NCBI RefSeq assembly: GCF_004214935.1
Contig: NZ_SFCC01000006.1
Span: 62,001-126,000 of the forward strand
Reading direction: 5' to 3'
Origin: Amycolatopsis suaedae
Lineage (GTDB): Bacteria > Actinomycetota > Actinomycetes > Mycobacteriales > Pseudonocardiaceae
DNA: 64,000 bases
In this document: in pieces, positions 9,076 through 17,315 of the stretch
How the letters are laid out: the number at the start of each line of letters is the position of its first letter
Position numbering within the stretch: position 1 is the stretch's first letter
The notes under the pieces: model-generated
Told to the model about the DNA's origin: nothing
Seen by the model: only the letters and a program-made list of their open reading frames with translations
Databases searched by the model: none
Position numbers and translations under genes: made by a program

Positions 9076-10610
9076 CGGGCACCGGCCTCGCTGACCCGCT
9101 GGGCGGCACCACCCGCGGAGCGCAGCTCCACCTCGTAGTCCGGCCCGCGGAACTCGCCGCGGGCCGTCGTCAGCACGGCGGTCGCGCCGTCCGGCGGTGG
9201 GCGCAGCAGGATCTCGATGCGGCCGTCGGAGGAGATGCTGCGCCGCGCGCCGGTGGTGTCCGGGCCGGCGTCGAGTGCCCGCCCGAGCAGGTCCAGCAGC
9301 CGTTCGAACACCGAGTGGTCCAGCCGCGTGAAGCCGGACAGCCGGACGGTGCCGCCGGTGTCGATCATGTTCCACGCCGCCTCCAGCTCGGCCCGTTCGG
9401 CGAGTGCGCGCTCGGCCCGCGCGGCCTTGATCGCGGTCACGTCGCGCACCCGGCCCGCGCGAGCGGACCGTTCGGCCGACTCCGGCGGCCACAGCCTCGG
9501 CGCGACCTCCACCGGCGGGGCGTCCCGCCAGGACGTCCGGGGGCTCACCAGCTCGGGGTCGGGGTCGGCGAGGTGCGCGTGCCGGGCCGGGCTCAGCCCG
9601 AACATGGTCGACCACAGCCGGTGCAGGTCGTCCTGACCGGGTACGACGGTGAACCAGCGGGCCAGCTCCCGGAAGTCCGCGACCGCGCTGCTGGCCTGCC
9701 GCCGGGACTCGGTGATCCGGTCGAGGACCTGCAGCAGCGTGACGATGGCCTGGCGGGCGACGAGGTGCAGCTGCTCGGCCCGCGGGGTGGCGCCGTCGGC
9801 GGGAAGGAACCAGTTCCGCAGCGCCGTCCAGTGCTCGCGCCTGCGGGCCAGCCACTCCGGGGCCGGGTCGACGGGCGTGAGCCGGGGCAGCTCGGCTCCC
9901 CGCAGTGCGCGCTGGTGCAGGTGGTCGACGCCGCGCTCACCGATCTCGCGGACGCGGGTGGCGATGGTGTGCGCGCGGTGTTCCAGATTGGTGAGGAACT
10001 CCTGGAGGTAGGCCACCGTGGACGCTTTGACCTCGTGGAAGGTCGCCAGGTCGGCTCCGTCGGCGCGCAGCAGCCGCTGCAGGTCACCGTTGAACCGGCG
10101 GGCACCCTCCCGCAGGGCGCCGAGGTGGTTCTCCACCTCGATCAGCGTGCTGAAGACGCGGCGGTCCTGCCCGGCGTCCAGCTCGTGCACCAGGTCGCCG
10201 AGCCGGTCGGCCAGCGCGTCCAGTACCGCGGTCTGCAGTGCGCCTGCCGACGCGAGGACCTCCATGGACCGGCTTATGCCCGCGAAAGCCGCCTCGCCGC
10301 GGCGGGTGAGGCAGTACCGCAGGTTGCGGCGCTCGTACTCGGTGGCGGTGCCCAGCTCGCCGACGTGGTCCTGGATGACGTCGACGAGGTTGCCCGCGCG
10401 CAGTTCCTCCAGCGCGCCGACGAGGTCGTCCTCGGTCAGCGCGCCCGGCCAGCCTGCCGCGCGCAGCCGGGTGCGCAGGCCGTCGACGCTGAGGGTCTCG
10501 GTCAGCTCGTCACCGGCCTCGCTGAAGGCACGCAGAACCGAAACATGCAGCTCAGCCCGGTCACCGCTGACGAAGCGGAAGATCTCGGACAGAACACGGT
10601 TCGGTTTCAC
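9072..10610 (-). CDS. jetA: TIGR02677 (DUF2397) family protein, JetA-like subunit
   Basis: A 512-residue protein of the TIGR02677 family, the kleisin-like subunit of type III Wadjet. The N-terminal 120 residues look like paired winged helices (RVLSEIFRFVSGDRAELH...), the middle is helical, and the C-terminus carries the conserved WRDAPPVEVAPRLW region. The GTG at 10610 is preferred over the upstream open frame because a GGGAGG ribosome binding site lies 5 bases before it. It is the first gene of the three-gene cassette; 73 bases separate it from the iron-uptake operon upstream on the same strand, so read-through between the operons is possible. Confidence 0.87.
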   Translation of the reverse strand: MKPNRVLSEIFRFVSGDRAELHVSVLRAFSEAGDELTETLSVDGLRTRLRAAGWPGALTEDDLVGALEELRAGNLVDVIQDHVGELGTATEYERRNLRYCLTRRGEAAFAGISRSMEVLASAGALQTAVLDALADRLGDLVHELDAGQDRRVFSTLIEVENHLGALREGARRFNGDLQRLLRADGADLATFHEVKASTVAYLQEFLTNLEHRAHTIATRVREIGERGVDHLHQRALRGAELPRLTPVDPAPEWLARRREHWTALRNWFLPADGATPRAEQLHLVARQAIVTLLQVLDRITESRRQASSAVADFRELARWFTVVPGQDDLHRLWSTMFGLSPARHAHLADPDPELVSPRTSWRDAPPVEVAPRLWPPESAERSARAGRVRDVTAIKAARAERALAERAELEAAWNMIDTGGTVRLSGFTRLDHSVFERLLDLLGRALDAGPDTTGARRSISSDGRIEILLRPPPDGATAVLTTARGEFRGPDYEVELRSAGGAAQRVSEAGAR

Positions 10611-10683
10611 GTTCGCCTCCCGCTCACACCGTACGGGGTGGTTCAAGTCCGTGTGAGGTCTTCACGGAAGGGGGTGTGGCGAT

Positions 10684-11685
10684 TCACGAAGTCCGGCGCG
10701 CTCCGCGCACGAGCAGCCACACCAGGTACGCCCCGCCGACGACCACGGTGACCACACCCACCGGCAGCAGCACCGGGTGGAACAGCCACTGCGCGACGCC
10801 GTCGGACACGATCAGCAGCAACGCGCCGACACATGCCGACGGCAGCAGCGTCGTACCGGAGCCGCGCACCAGCCGCCGGGCGATCTGCGGGGCGGCGAGC
10901 GCGATGAAGTTGATCGGCCCGGCCACCGCGGTGGCGGTCGCGGTGAGCGCGACCGACAACGTCAGCAGCCCCAGCCGGGTGCGCTCGGTGTTCAGCCCGG
11001 ACGTGGCGGCCAGCTCGTCGCCCAGCTCCAGCTGCCGCATCGGCTGGAAGATCATCGCCGACAGGGCCACCAGCGCCAGTGCGACCGCGGCGGCCACCCC
11101 GGCGTCCGGCCACGCGACGCCGTTCAGGCTGCCGGTCGCCCAGGTGCTCGCGCTCATCGCCACTTCGACGTCGGCGGTGAGCAGCAGCCAGGTGTTGACC
11201 GAGCCGAGCATGGCCGTGACGCCGATGCCGACGATGATCAGCCGGAACCCCTGTACACCGCGGGACCAGGCCAGCAGGTAGACGGCGATCGCGGTGGCGA
11301 CGCCGCCTGCCAGCGCGCCCAGCGCGACGTGGGTGTAGCCGGTTCCGACCACGAGCATGGTGACCAGCGCTCCGGTGTGCGAGCCGGACGTGAAGCCGAT
11401 GATGTCCGGGCTGCCGAGCGGGTTGCGGGTCAGCGACTGGCAGATCGCCCCGCTGACGCCGAGCGCGGCACCCAGCGTGAGGGCGGCCAGCACCCTGGGC
11501 AGCCGCCATTCGACGACGACCGTCGTCGCCGCGCGGTCGCCGAGTCCGAGCAGTGCGCCGATCACCTCGCCGGGGCCGAGCGCGATGCTGCCGATGCCGA
11601 GCAGCGCGATGCCGCAGGCCAGTGCGACGCCCAGGGTGGCCGCACCGGCCACCACCGCCCGGCGGCGGTCCACGGTCGTGATCAT
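10684..11685 (-). CDS. Iron-siderophore ABC transporter permease (FecCD family)
   Basis: A 333-residue polytopic membrane protein of the FecCD/BtuC permease family with about nine to ten hydrophobic helices. It shows the family stretches RLPRVLAALTLGAALGVSGAICQSLTRNPLGSPDIIG (about residues 60-96) and GPINFIALAAPQIARRL, the latter contacting the ATPase. With the neighbouring permease it would form the heterodimeric channel importing a ferric siderophore. The start overlaps the stop of the partner gene (ATGA at 11682-11685), placing the usual first residues MITTVDRRR. No ATPase gene follows in this operon, so the ATPase must be encoded elsewhere. Confidence 0.93.
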   Translation of the reverse strand: MITTVDRRRAVVAGAATLGVALACGIALLGIGSIALGPGEVIGALLGLGDRAATTVVVEWRLPRVLAALTLGAALGVSGAICQSLTRNPLGSPDIIGFTSGSHTGALVTMLVVGTGYTHVALGALAGGVATAIAVYLLAWSRGVQGFRLIIVGIGVTAMLGSVNTWLLLTADVEVAMSASTWATGSLNGVAWPDAGVAAAVALALVALSAMIFQPMRQLELGDELAATSGLNTERTRLGLLTLSVALTATATAVAGPINFIALAAPQIARRLVRGSGTTLLPSACVGALLLIVSDGVAQWLFHPVLLPVGVVTVVVGGAYLVWLLVRGARRTS

Positions 11686-12698
11686 GCCGCGCTCGCCTTG
11701 CGCCCGCGGACCATGGCGATCAGCACCGGCGCGCCGAGGAACGCGACGACGACGCCCATCGGCACCTCGCCCGTGCTGAGCACGAGCCTGCCGAGGGTGT
11801 CCGCCCACAGCACCAGCACCGGCGCCAGGACGGCGGTCAGCGCGAACATCCAGCGGTGGTCCGGGCCGGTGATCCAGCGCGCCACGTGCGGCACCATCAG
11901 GCCGACGAACACGACCGGGCCGGCGAGTGCCGTCGCGCCGCCTGCCAGCAACGTCACGGCACCGATCACCGCCGTGCGGACGACGGCCGGATTGGACCCC
12001 AGCGCGCCGGCCAGTTCCTCGCCGAGCGCGATGACGTCGAGCGGCTTCGCCACCACCGCGGCGATGACCAGCCCGGCGAGCAGGAACGGCGTGACCGTCC
12101 CGAGTGTGCCGAGATCGGTGCCGGTCAGCGCGGTCGACGCCCAGTGCCGCATCCGCTCGAACGTCTGCTCGTCGATCAGCACCAGCGAGAGGACGATCCC
12201 GTTGAGAACGGCACTGAGCGCCATGCCGGACAGCACCAGCCTGCCGGGAGTGGCCCGTTCGCGTCCCGCGGCGGCGATGACGTAGACGGCCACGGTCGCC
12301 AGCAGGGCCCCGAGGAAGGCGAACCACACGTATCCCGAAGCGGCCATGCCGCCGACCAGGGCGACCGAGAGCGCGACGAAGAAGGCCGCGCCCGCGTTCA
12401 CGCCGAGAATTCCGGGATCCGCCAGCGGGTTGCGGGTCAGCGCCTGGATCAGGCCACCCGCGACGCCGAGCGCGGCACCCACGGCGATCCCGGTGAGCGT
12501 CCGGGGCAGCCGGGTCTCGCGGACGATCACCTCGTCGTAGGCGCCGGTGTGCTGGAACAACGCGTTCCACACCGTCTCCACCGGCAGATCGGCCCAGCCG
12601 ATGACCAGGCTGGCCCAGATCGACCCGGCGAGCGCGGCCAGCCCCAGCGCGACACCGAGCGGCCGGCGGGTGGCCGGCCGGGTGAGCGTGGCCGTCAT
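11682..12698 (-). CDS. Iron-siderophore ABC transporter permease (FecCD family)
   Basis: A 338-residue FecCD family permease and partner of the preceding permease in an import channel. Family segments are clear: RLPRTLTGIAVGAALGVAGGLIQALTRNPLADPGILGVNAGAA near residues 63-105, and GPVVFVGLMVPHVARW near 270. About nine hydrophobic helices are visible. Coupling is by ATGA overlaps on both sides (with the reductase gene and with the second permease). Iron control through the box upstream of the binding-protein gene is likely. Confidence 0.93.
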   Translation of the reverse strand: MTATLTRPATRRPLGVALGLAALAGSIWASLVIGWADLPVETVWNALFQHTGAYDEVIVRETRLPRTLTGIAVGAALGVAGGLIQALTRNPLADPGILGVNAGAAFFVALSVALVGGMAASGYVWFAFLGALLATVAVYVIAAAGRERATPGRLVLSGMALSAVLNGIVLSLVLIDEQTFERMRHWASTALTGTDLGTLGTVTPFLLAGLVIAAVVAKPLDVIALGEELAGALGSNPAVVRTAVIGAVTLLAGGATALAGPVVFVGLMVPHVARWITGPDHRWMFALTAVLAPVLVLWADTLGRLVLSTGEVPMGVVVAFLGAPVLIAMVRGRKASAA

Positions 12699-14245
12699 CG
12701 GGAGGTGAGCTCGACCAGCAGGTGATCCCAGCCGAGGTGACGAACGGAGGTGACGGTGTACCCGGCCCGCTCGGCGAGCACGGTCAGGTCCGAGGGCTTT
12801 CGCGGCGGTGCGCCGGTGGCCGCCCAGTGCCGCAGCGCGTGGGACAGCTCGGCCCTGCCGCCGGGCTCGTCGTCCTCGGCGTGCTCGACGAGCAGCACCC
12901 GCGTTCCGGCGAACGACCGCAGCAGCGCGACGGCGTCGTCATCGGGCAGGCCGCCCAGTGCCAGCGCGCACACGGTGGTGCCTGCCGGTTCGGCGAGCCG
13001 GACGGTGTCACCGACGGCCTCGCGCACCAGGCCGGCGCCGGGACCGGTGATCCGGACGGCCTCGCCGGGCCGCCAGGCCGGGCTGTCGGTGATGCCGCCT
13101 GCCAGGAACACCAGCGACCGCAGCCGGTCCGGGCTGTCGACCGCCGGTCCCGCGGGACCGCCTGCCCGGACTGCCTCGGGCAGCTTGACCAGCGCGGAGT
13201 CGGCGTCGGTTTCCAGCCCGTGCAGGAGCCGTTCGTCGTCGAGGAGGTCCTCGCCGAGCGGGGCGAGGCCCACGACGTCGCCGGTGACCTCCAGCAGGCC
13301 GATCGTGCCGAGGTAGCGGGCCAGCAGGCCCAGCCCCTGCTCAGGGCAGCCGGTCTCGGCAGCGAGGTCCGCAACGGATCGCGGTTTGGCGGCGACGGCC
13401 TGGATCAGCCCGGTCCGTACGGCGGCGCGCACGGCGTGGCCCGGCAATGGATCGAGCAGCAGCCGGAGGGTGTCGTTCCTGCTGGTCCGCCAGTACCCGG
13501 TGATGTTGACCCGCTCGCGGGGCAGCTCGCGGGTGTAGGTGCACCACCGCCGCAGCGGCTTGAGCGAGGTGGCCTCGCCGCCGCACCAGACGTAGGGCTT
13601 CTCGTACGGCCAGGGCATCCCGGTCACGTAATCGGCCACTGTGGACGGACGCCGCAGCCAGGTCACCTCGACGTCGCCGCTGGTGTCGAGCGGGTAGGCG
13701 TCCGCGCCGTCGTGGGTGATCTCGACGACGACCCGGACCGGGCAGTCCAGCGGCCGTTCGTCGAGGAACCGGCCGATGGCGGGTAGCGCCGTCTCGTCAC
13801 CGGCCAGCAACACGAAGTCCACATCGGACGGCAGGTCCAGTGACGACTTCGGCCCGACCAGGTGCAACCGGTCGCCGGGCGCGGCGGTGCGGGCCCAGCG
13901 TGCGGCCGGGCCGTCGCCGTGCAGCACGAAGTCGAGGTCCAGCTCGCCGGCCCGCGGATCCCACCGGCGCGGCGTGTAGTCCCGGTTGACCCGCGTGTGG
14001 CTGTGTGGCCAGTCGATTCCGGTGCGGTGCTGCACCGGCAGTTCCGGCTCGGTCCGGCCGGGCGGCGGCAGCAGGATCTTGACGTGGTCGTCGAAGCCGT
14101 CGCTGACGAAGCCGGGCAGGTCGAGCCCGTCCCGGTGGAACGGGCGCAGTTGCTCGCCACCGAGGGTGACCCGCCGCATGGCCGGGGACGGGTCACTGAC
14201 CCGCAGTACGGTCAGCTCCCGCAGGATCACCGGGAACGTGCGCAT
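12695..14245 (-). CDS. Siderophore-interacting protein (FAD ferric reductase) fused to a methyltransferase-like domain
   Basis: A 516-residue fusion. Residues 1-255 are a complete siderophore-interacting flavoreductase: the FAD-binding motif NRDYTPR at 88-93, the nucleotide region LLAGDETALPAIGRF (146-160), VWCGGEA (219-225) and the closing GYWR (250-253). These enzymes release iron from siderophores in the cytoplasm with NAD(P)H. From about 256 a winged helix resembling the dimerisation domain of O-methyltransferases follows (LAAETGCPEQGLGLLARYLG), then a degenerate Rossmann-like region without a clear SAM motif. Ordinary members stop near 280 residues. The start at 14245 lies one base past the stop of the binding-protein gene. 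What the extra half does is unknown. Confidence 0.9.
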   Translation of the reverse strand: MRTFPVILRELTVLRVSDPSPAMRRVTLGGEQLRPFHRDGLDLPGFVSDGFDDHVKILLPPPGRTEPELPVQHRTGIDWPHSHTRVNRDYTPRRWDPRAGELDLDFVLHGDGPAARWARTAAPGDRLHLVGPKSSLDLPSDVDFVLLAGDETALPAIGRFLDERPLDCPVRVVVEITHDGADAYPLDTSGDVEVTWLRRPSTVADYVTGMPWPYEKPYVWCGGEATSLKPLRRWCTYTRELPRERVNITGYWRTSRNDTLRLLLDPLPGHAVRAAVRTGLIQAVAAKPRSVADLAAETGCPEQGLGLLARYLGTIGLLEVTGDVVGLAPLGEDLLDDERLLHGLETDADSALVKLPEAVRAGGPAGPAVDSPDRLRSLVFLAGGITDSPAWRPGEAVRITGPGAGLVREAVGDTVRLAEPAGTTVCALALGGLPDDDAVALLRSFAGTRVLLVEHAEDDEPGGRAELSHALRHWAATGAPPRKPSDLTVLAERAGYTVTSVRHLGWDHLLVELTSR

Positions 14246-14246
14246 C

Positions 14247-15224
14247 TCAGCTCCCCGCGAACTGCCGCTGGACGTGGTCCAGCGTGGCCATGACGGCCTG
14301 GTAGTCGGCACGGTAGGTCCAGCCGGGCAGGTCGTACACCTTGCCGGCGCGGAAGGCAGGAAGCCCCGCGTAGAGCGGATCCTTGGCCAGTGCGGCGGCG
14401 TTGGGCACGCCGGGCTGGAACGGGACGACGAAGACGACGGGCGCGGTCACCACCGAGCCGAGCTGCTCCGGAGTGATCTTGACTGAGTCGCCGGTGCTGG
14501 CCGGTTTGAGGTTGGGGTTCCGCTGGCCGACCGGGTCGGCCGGGAAGCCGAGGTCGCTCATCGTGGCGGGCAGCGCGGACCCCTCCGGCAGGAAGTAGGT
14601 GCCACCGGTGGTGGTCATCAGGTAGATGGCGGCGCCGTCCGGACGTTTGGTCGCGGCCTTCACCTGGGTGACCTTGGCCTGGTAGGCGTCGACCATGGTC
14701 TTGGCCTCGGCGGGCTTGCGGAACACCTGGCCGGCGAGGAACGACAGCTCGTCACGCCAGGTCGACGGCTTGGTGCTGACGATGACGGTCGGCGCGATCT
14801 GGCTCAGCCGGTCGTAGGCCTCGACGGCCTGCAGGCCGGGGCGGCCCTGCCCGCCGGCGACGATGAGGTCGGGCTTCTCGCCGAGGATGGCCTCGAAGTC
14901 GAAGCCGTCGAAGCTCCACGGCAGCACCTTGGTGCCCGCGGTCTTGGCCTGCTCGGCCCAGAACTGCGAGAAGCCTTCCGGGCTCGGGTCGCGGGTGGTG
15001 GGGATGGTGGCGCCGACCGGGACGCCGAGGCCGTAGAGGTAACCGGTGAGCGCCGGGTTGAGCACGACCACCTTCCTGGGGGCGGCGGGGATGTTCACCA
15101 CGCCCTTGTCGGTGGTGACCGGCACCGTGGCGTCGGCCGCTTCGGTGCCACCGCCGCATGCGGTCAGTCCCAGCGCCAGCACGGCGCTCAGGACCACGGT
15201 TCTCCACGGCAGCTTCGTACGCAT
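14247..15224 (-). CDS. Iron-siderophore ABC transporter substrate-binding lipoprotein
   Basis: A 325-residue periplasmic-binding-type lipoprotein. The N-terminus has a basic start, a hydrophobic stretch and the lipobox LTAC (acylated Cys at about residue 22), then a GGG linker. The rest fits the FepB/FecB/FhuD fold: VVVLNPALTGYLYGLGVPV, a long backbone helix, and KPDLIVAGGQGRPG. It captures a ferric siderophore outside the membrane and hands it to the two downstream permeases. The ATG at 15224 (GGAGAGGGG about 3 bases upstream) is preferred to a start five codons earlier. It is the first gene of the iron operon, preceded by an iron box. Confidence 0.92.
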   Translation of the reverse strand: MRTKLPWRTVVLSAVLALGLTACGGGTEAADATVPVTTDKGVVNIPAAPRKVVVLNPALTGYLYGLGVPVGATIPTTRDPSPEGFSQFWAEQAKTAGTKVLPWSFDGFDFEAILGEKPDLIVAGGQGRPGLQAVEAYDRLSQIAPTVIVSTKPSTWRDELSFLAGQVFRKPAEAKTMVDAYQAKVTQVKAATKRPDGAAIYLMTTTGGTYFLPEGSALPATMSDLGFPADPVGQRNPNLKPASTGDSVKITPEQLGSVVTAPVVFVVPFQPGVPNAAALAKDPLYAGLPAFRAGKVYDLPGWTYRADYQAVMATLDHVQRQFAGS

Positions 15225-15256
15225 CTCGCCCCTCTCCAACCAGGCAGGTGTCGGGG

Positions 15257-15275
15257 CAAGGTTAGGCTAAGTTAC
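15257..15275. promoter_or_regulatory. Iron box (IdeR/DmdR/DtxR-type operator)
   Basis: CAAGGTTAGGCTAAGTTAC matches 14 of 19 positions of the DtxR/IdeR consensus TTAGGTTAGGCTAACCTAA, including an unbroken 12-base core. It lies in the divergent region between the iron-binding lipoprotein gene (start 33 bases away) and the AraC regulator gene, so iron-loaded repressor could shut off both. Confidence 0.85.
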
Positions 15276-15325
15276 CTTCCTGGTCGGTGCCCCAGAATGA
15301 CAACCACGACACGGAGGTGACATTC

Positions 15326-16015
15326 GTGACCGTTCGCGTGGAGGACGTTCCCGAGCGTCACCGGGTCCGGTTCACCGGACACGACTTCCACAGTCACGAC
15401 GAGCCCCTGCTGATCTGGGTGCTCGCCGGCCGGGGCCGCGTGCGTGCGCTCGGCGAGGAGTACGTCCTGCCCGCCGGGACCGGCCTGTGGCTGGCGGCCG
15501 GTGTGCCGCACGACATGTCGTGGGACGTCCGCGGGGTGACCGCCGGGTTCCTGCTCGCGCCGGGTGCGGAGCCGGACGGCGGCTGCCTGCTCGTCGCCGA
15601 TCCGGCGCTCGCCGAGGCGGTGGCCGCCGCGCTGGCCGCCGCGCCGGGTTCGGAGGAGGAGCGGGCTCCGCTGCGCGCGATGCTCACCGAGGTGCTCCGC
15701 GAGGTGGCGGGTGCGCCGCTGCCGTTGCCGCTGCCGTCGCACGAGGTCGCCGGCGCCATCGCGGGCGAACTGCTGGCGGGCGACGGCGACACCCTGGAGC
15801 TGCTGTCCCGGCGGCACCACATCAGCCCGCGGCAGGTCCAGCGGCTGTTCCTGGAGGAGACGGGGCTGACGTTCAGCCGCTGGCGCACCCGGGCGCGCCT
15901 GAACCTGGCGTTGACCGAACTGCGGGCGGGCCGGTCGATGGGGCAGGCGGCCCGCCGTGCCGGCTACCGCAGCCGCCACGGCCTGGCCAAGGCACTTCGC
16001 CGAGAGGGTCGCTGA
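15326..16015 (+). CDS. AraC family transcriptional regulator
   Basis: A 229-residue regulator: an N-terminal cupin-like sensing domain (HDFHSHDEPLLIWVLAGRGRV..., about residues 15-90) and a C-terminal AraC helix-turn-helix (LLSRRHHISPRQVQRLFLEETGLTFSRWRTRARL and AGYRSRHGLAKALRR, about 155-229). The GTG at 15326 has GGAGG 8 bases upstream; earlier in-frame GTG codons overlap that site and are rejected. Divergent to the siderophore operon and sharing its iron box, it probably activates siderophore uptake when the cognate siderophore is present, as AraC regulators such as AlcR or PchR do. The sensed ligand is unknown. Confidence 0.88.
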   Translation: MTVRVEDVPERHRVRFTGHDFHSHDEPLLIWVLAGRGRVRALGEEYVLPAGTGLWLAAGVPHDMSWDVRGVTAGFLLAPGAEPDGGCLLVADPALAEAVAAALAAAPGSEEERAPLRAMLTEVLREVAGAPLPLPLPSHEVAGAIAGELLAGDGDTLELLSRRHHISPRQVQRLFLEETGLTFSRWRTRARLNLALTELRAGRSMGQAARRAGYRSRHGLAKALRREGR

Positions 16016-16031
16016 ACCGGACCTCCGAGTG

Positions 16032-16061
16032 TTGACGGCCGGGACGCTCGCCGCCTACCGT
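16032..16061 (+). promoter_or_regulatory. Probable promoter of the CoA-transferase operon
   Basis: TTGACG (16032-16037), an 18-base spacer and TACCGT (16056-16061) form a good housekeeping promoter. The predicted start near 16068 falls inside the adjacent inverted repeats, consistent with repression. Confidence 0.6.
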
Positions 16062-16098
16062 TGTGCCGTATCACGATGTGTGTGCCGTAATACGGCAC
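16062..16098. promoter_or_regulatory. Tandem operator, GTGCCGTA inverted repeats
   Basis: Two related sites: TGTGCCGTATCACG starting at 16062 and the perfect palindrome GTGCCGTA-A-TACGGCAC at 16082-16098. They sit on and just after the predicted transcription start of the CoA-transferase gene, so a repressor bound here would block it. The IclR regulator at 18094-18855 is the best candidate binder, by location only. Confidence 0.65.
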
Positions 16099-16121
16099 GA
16101 CGAGTGGAGCGGCGGCCAACG

Positions 16122-17315
16122 ATGACGTCTGCGCTGGGACACCTGACCGTCCTCGACCTGACCCAGGTCATGGCGGGCCCGTACTGCTGCCAGTTGCTGG
16201 GTGACCTCGGCGCCGACGTGATCAAGGTCGAGCCGGTCGGCCGCGGCGACGCCACCCGCGAGGCCACCGGGCACCGGCTGCCCGGTGGGCAGAGTGCGGC
16301 GTTCCTCGCCGTCAACCGCAACAAGCGCAGCGTCGCGCTCGACCTGAAGTCCGACGCCGGGCGGGAGACGTTCCACCGGTTGGCCCGCACGGCCGACGTC
16401 GTGGTGGAGAGCTTCCGGCCCGGCGTCGCGGCCCGGCTGGGCGTCGACTACGCGACGCTCAGCGCCGTCAACCCGCGGCTGGTCTACGCCTCGATCTCCG
16501 GCTTCGGCCAGACCGGTCCGTACGCGGCGCGGCCCGGGTACGACCTGATCGCGCAGGCCATGTCCGGGATCATGAGCGTGACCGGCGAGCCGGGCGGCGA
16601 GCCGGTGAAGTCCGGGGTGCCGGTCGCCGACATGTCCGCCGGTCTCTACTGTGCCGTCGGCATTCTCACCGCGTGCCTGGCCCGGGAACGGACCGGTCGC
16701 GGGCAGGCCGTCGACGCGTCGCTCTACGACGCGGCACTCGCGCTGTCGGTCTGGGAGACCTCCGAACTGTGGGCCACCGGCAGGGCGCCCGGGCCGCTCG
16801 GCTCGGCGCACCGGGTCAACGGGCCGTACCAGGCACTGTCCACACGCGACGGGCACCTGGTCATCGGCGCCAACAACGACCGGCTGTGGCAGCGGTTGTG
16901 CGATGTGCTCGGTCGTCCCGACCTGGCTGCCGACGAGCGGTTCACCACCAACACCGACCGGGTCCGTAACCGGGAGCCGCTGGCCACCGAGCTGACCTGC
17001 ACCCTGCGCACCCGCGACACCGCCGACTGGGTCGAACGGCTGCTCGAAGCCGGCGTCCCGGCCGGCCCGATCCACGACTACGCCCAGTCCTGTGCCGACC
17101 CGCACACCCAGGCCAGGCAGATGGTCCTGGAAATGGAGCAACCCGGCGAAGGCCGCGTCCGCACACTCGGCATCCCGGTCAAGCTCAGCGACACCCCCGG
17201 CTCGGTCACCCGCCCGGCGCCCGGGCTCGGGCAGCACACCGACGAGGTTCTGCGGGCCGCCGGCTACTCGGCCGGCGAGATCGCCGCGATGCGGCAGACG
17301 GGAGCGGCGGGATGA
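16122..17315 (+). CDS. CaiB/BaiF family (class III) CoA-transferase
   Basis: A 397-residue class III CoA-transferase, a soluble enzyme that moves CoA between carboxylic acids by way of an aspartyl-CoA anhydride. The family start LTVLDLTQVMAGPYCCQLLGDLGADVIKVE (8-37) is present, as are NRNKRSVALDLK (65-76) and the nucleophile Asp170 in VPVADMSAG. The length equals the family norm. It is transcriptionally and translationally coupled (ATGA) to a crotonase gene and lies in a locus with a dicarboxylate-type carrier, so it probably activates an imported acid. Substrate unknown; a role as formyl-CoA transferase is possible but there is no oxalyl-CoA decarboxylase nearby. Confidence 0.88.
   Translation: MTSALGHLTVLDLTQVMAGPYCCQLLGDLGADVIKVEPVGRGDATREATGHRLPGGQSAAFLAVNRNKRSVALDLKSDAGRETFHRLARTADVVVESFRPGVAARLGVDYATLSAVNPRLVYASISGFGQTGPYAARPGYDLIAQAMSGIMSVTGEPGGEPVKSGVPVADMSAGLYCAVGILTACLARERTGRGQAVDASLYDAALALSVWETSELWATGRAPGPLGSAHRVNGPYQALSTRDGHLVIGANNDRLWQRLCDVLGRPDLAADERFTTNTDRVRNREPLATELTCTLRTRDTADWVERLLEAGVPAGPIHDYAQSCADPHTQARQMVLEMEQPGEGRVRTLGIPVKLSDTPGSVTRPAPGLGQHTDEVLRAAGYSAGEIAAMRQTGAAG

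Noticed and set aside
10777..12285. A 502-codon plus-strand frame opposite the two permease genes
   Set aside because: Composition typical of antisense to transmembrane helices; no motifs.
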